Below are positions 35,847 to 35,916 of a stretch of 35,916 bases of DNA, piece after piece (the stretch's first letter is position 1; each line of letters begins with the position of its first letter). The notes below the pieces were generated by a model. That model saw only the letters and a program-made list of their open reading frames with translations. It ran no database searches and was not told where the DNA came from. Position numbers and translations under genes: made by a program. This DNA comes from Ignavibacteria bacterium (GTDB lineage Bacteria; Bacteroidota; Ignavibacteria; UBA10030; F1-140-MAGs086): NCBI GenBank assembly GCA_016873775.1, contig VGWC01000022.1, positions 1 to 35,916 of the forward strand, read 5' to 3'.

Positions 35847-35916
35847 CTACTTCATCAGCAACAATTTCTTTGTTTCGCTGAAACGCAAAATAGAATTTTG
35901 TGCTACATCTATTCTA
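35847..35916 (-). CDS. C-terminal end of a second T9SS-secreted protein
   Basis: On the - strand the frame is open from the window edge to TAG 35849-35847 and reads RIDVAQNSILRFSETKKLLLMK (split here as RIDVAQNSILR then FSETKKLLLMK). The ending FSETKKLLLMK is the last strand of a T9SS type A sorting domain; compare TFLETKKMILVK at the left edge. Only 22 codons are inside the window, so the cargo is unknown. The segment VAQNSILR matches VAQDGILR of the relic at 3829-4138, in the same place of the domain, and is encoded by a diverged copy of the same palindrome. A terminator follows at 35778-35815. Confidence 0.75.
   Translation of the reverse strand, partial: RIDVAQNSILRFSETKKLLLMK

Noticed and set aside
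1-35916. Insertion sequence, prophage, integrase, tRNA or rRNA genes
   Set aside because: No transposase, integrase or phage protein was recognised and no tRNA or rRNA structure was found; gaps are short and accounted for.

Overview
The window reads as chromosome of a Gram-negative, AT-rich bacterium of the Bacteroidota/Chlorobiota (FCB) branch, most likely Ignavibacteria-like. The grounds are type IX secretion (T9SS) C-terminal sorting domains at both window edges and as a relic at 3829-4138, a fused LpxC-FabZ gene, tandem OmpH/Skp genes beside BamA, an alternative complex III cluster, and gene starts that often lack a Shine-Dalgarno sequence. The lineage is an inference from gene content; no rRNA or tRNA gene is seen.

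Layout. The left part (1-3733) is on the + strand: the end of a T9SS cargo gene, an M16 zinc peptidase with an M16 partner that lacks the zinc motif, and a Fur-family regulator. Everything from 3829 onward is on the - strand. 3829-4138 is a frameshifted T9SS sorting-domain relic. 4218-14468 is an envelope and housekeeping block, transcribed uppS-bamA-skp-skp-lpxD-lpxC/fabZ-lpxA-lipM-panB-surE. 14600-14854 is rpsT. 15000-35619 is a respiratory island of about 20 kb, followed by the C-terminus of another T9SS cargo gene at the right edge.

In order of transcription (right to left) the island holds: an Rrf2-type Fe-S regulator fused to a YtfE-like diiron hemerythrin domain; a diheme cytochrome c with a C-terminal membrane anchor; narG, narH, narJ, narI; a NarK transporter fused to a universal-stress domain; a second NarK; actA-actF of alternative complex III; and an octaheme nitrite reductase with the CXXCK catalytic heme. 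No cytochrome oxidase genes follow the act genes and no nrfH is seen. The simplest reading is a respiratory chain for nitrate reduction to ammonium. Nar reduces nitrate with quinol, the two NarK proteins move nitrate and nitrite, and ACIII oxidises quinol and passes electrons through c-type cytochromes to the octaheme enzyme. The fused regulator is placed to sense the nitric oxide or redox stress this generates. The electron route is an inference.

Other points of interest are in-frame palindromic elements inside T9SS sorting domains, a family of degenerate 7-bp tandem tracts between genes, and an unusually structured regulatory region at 35628-35776 upstream of the nar operon.
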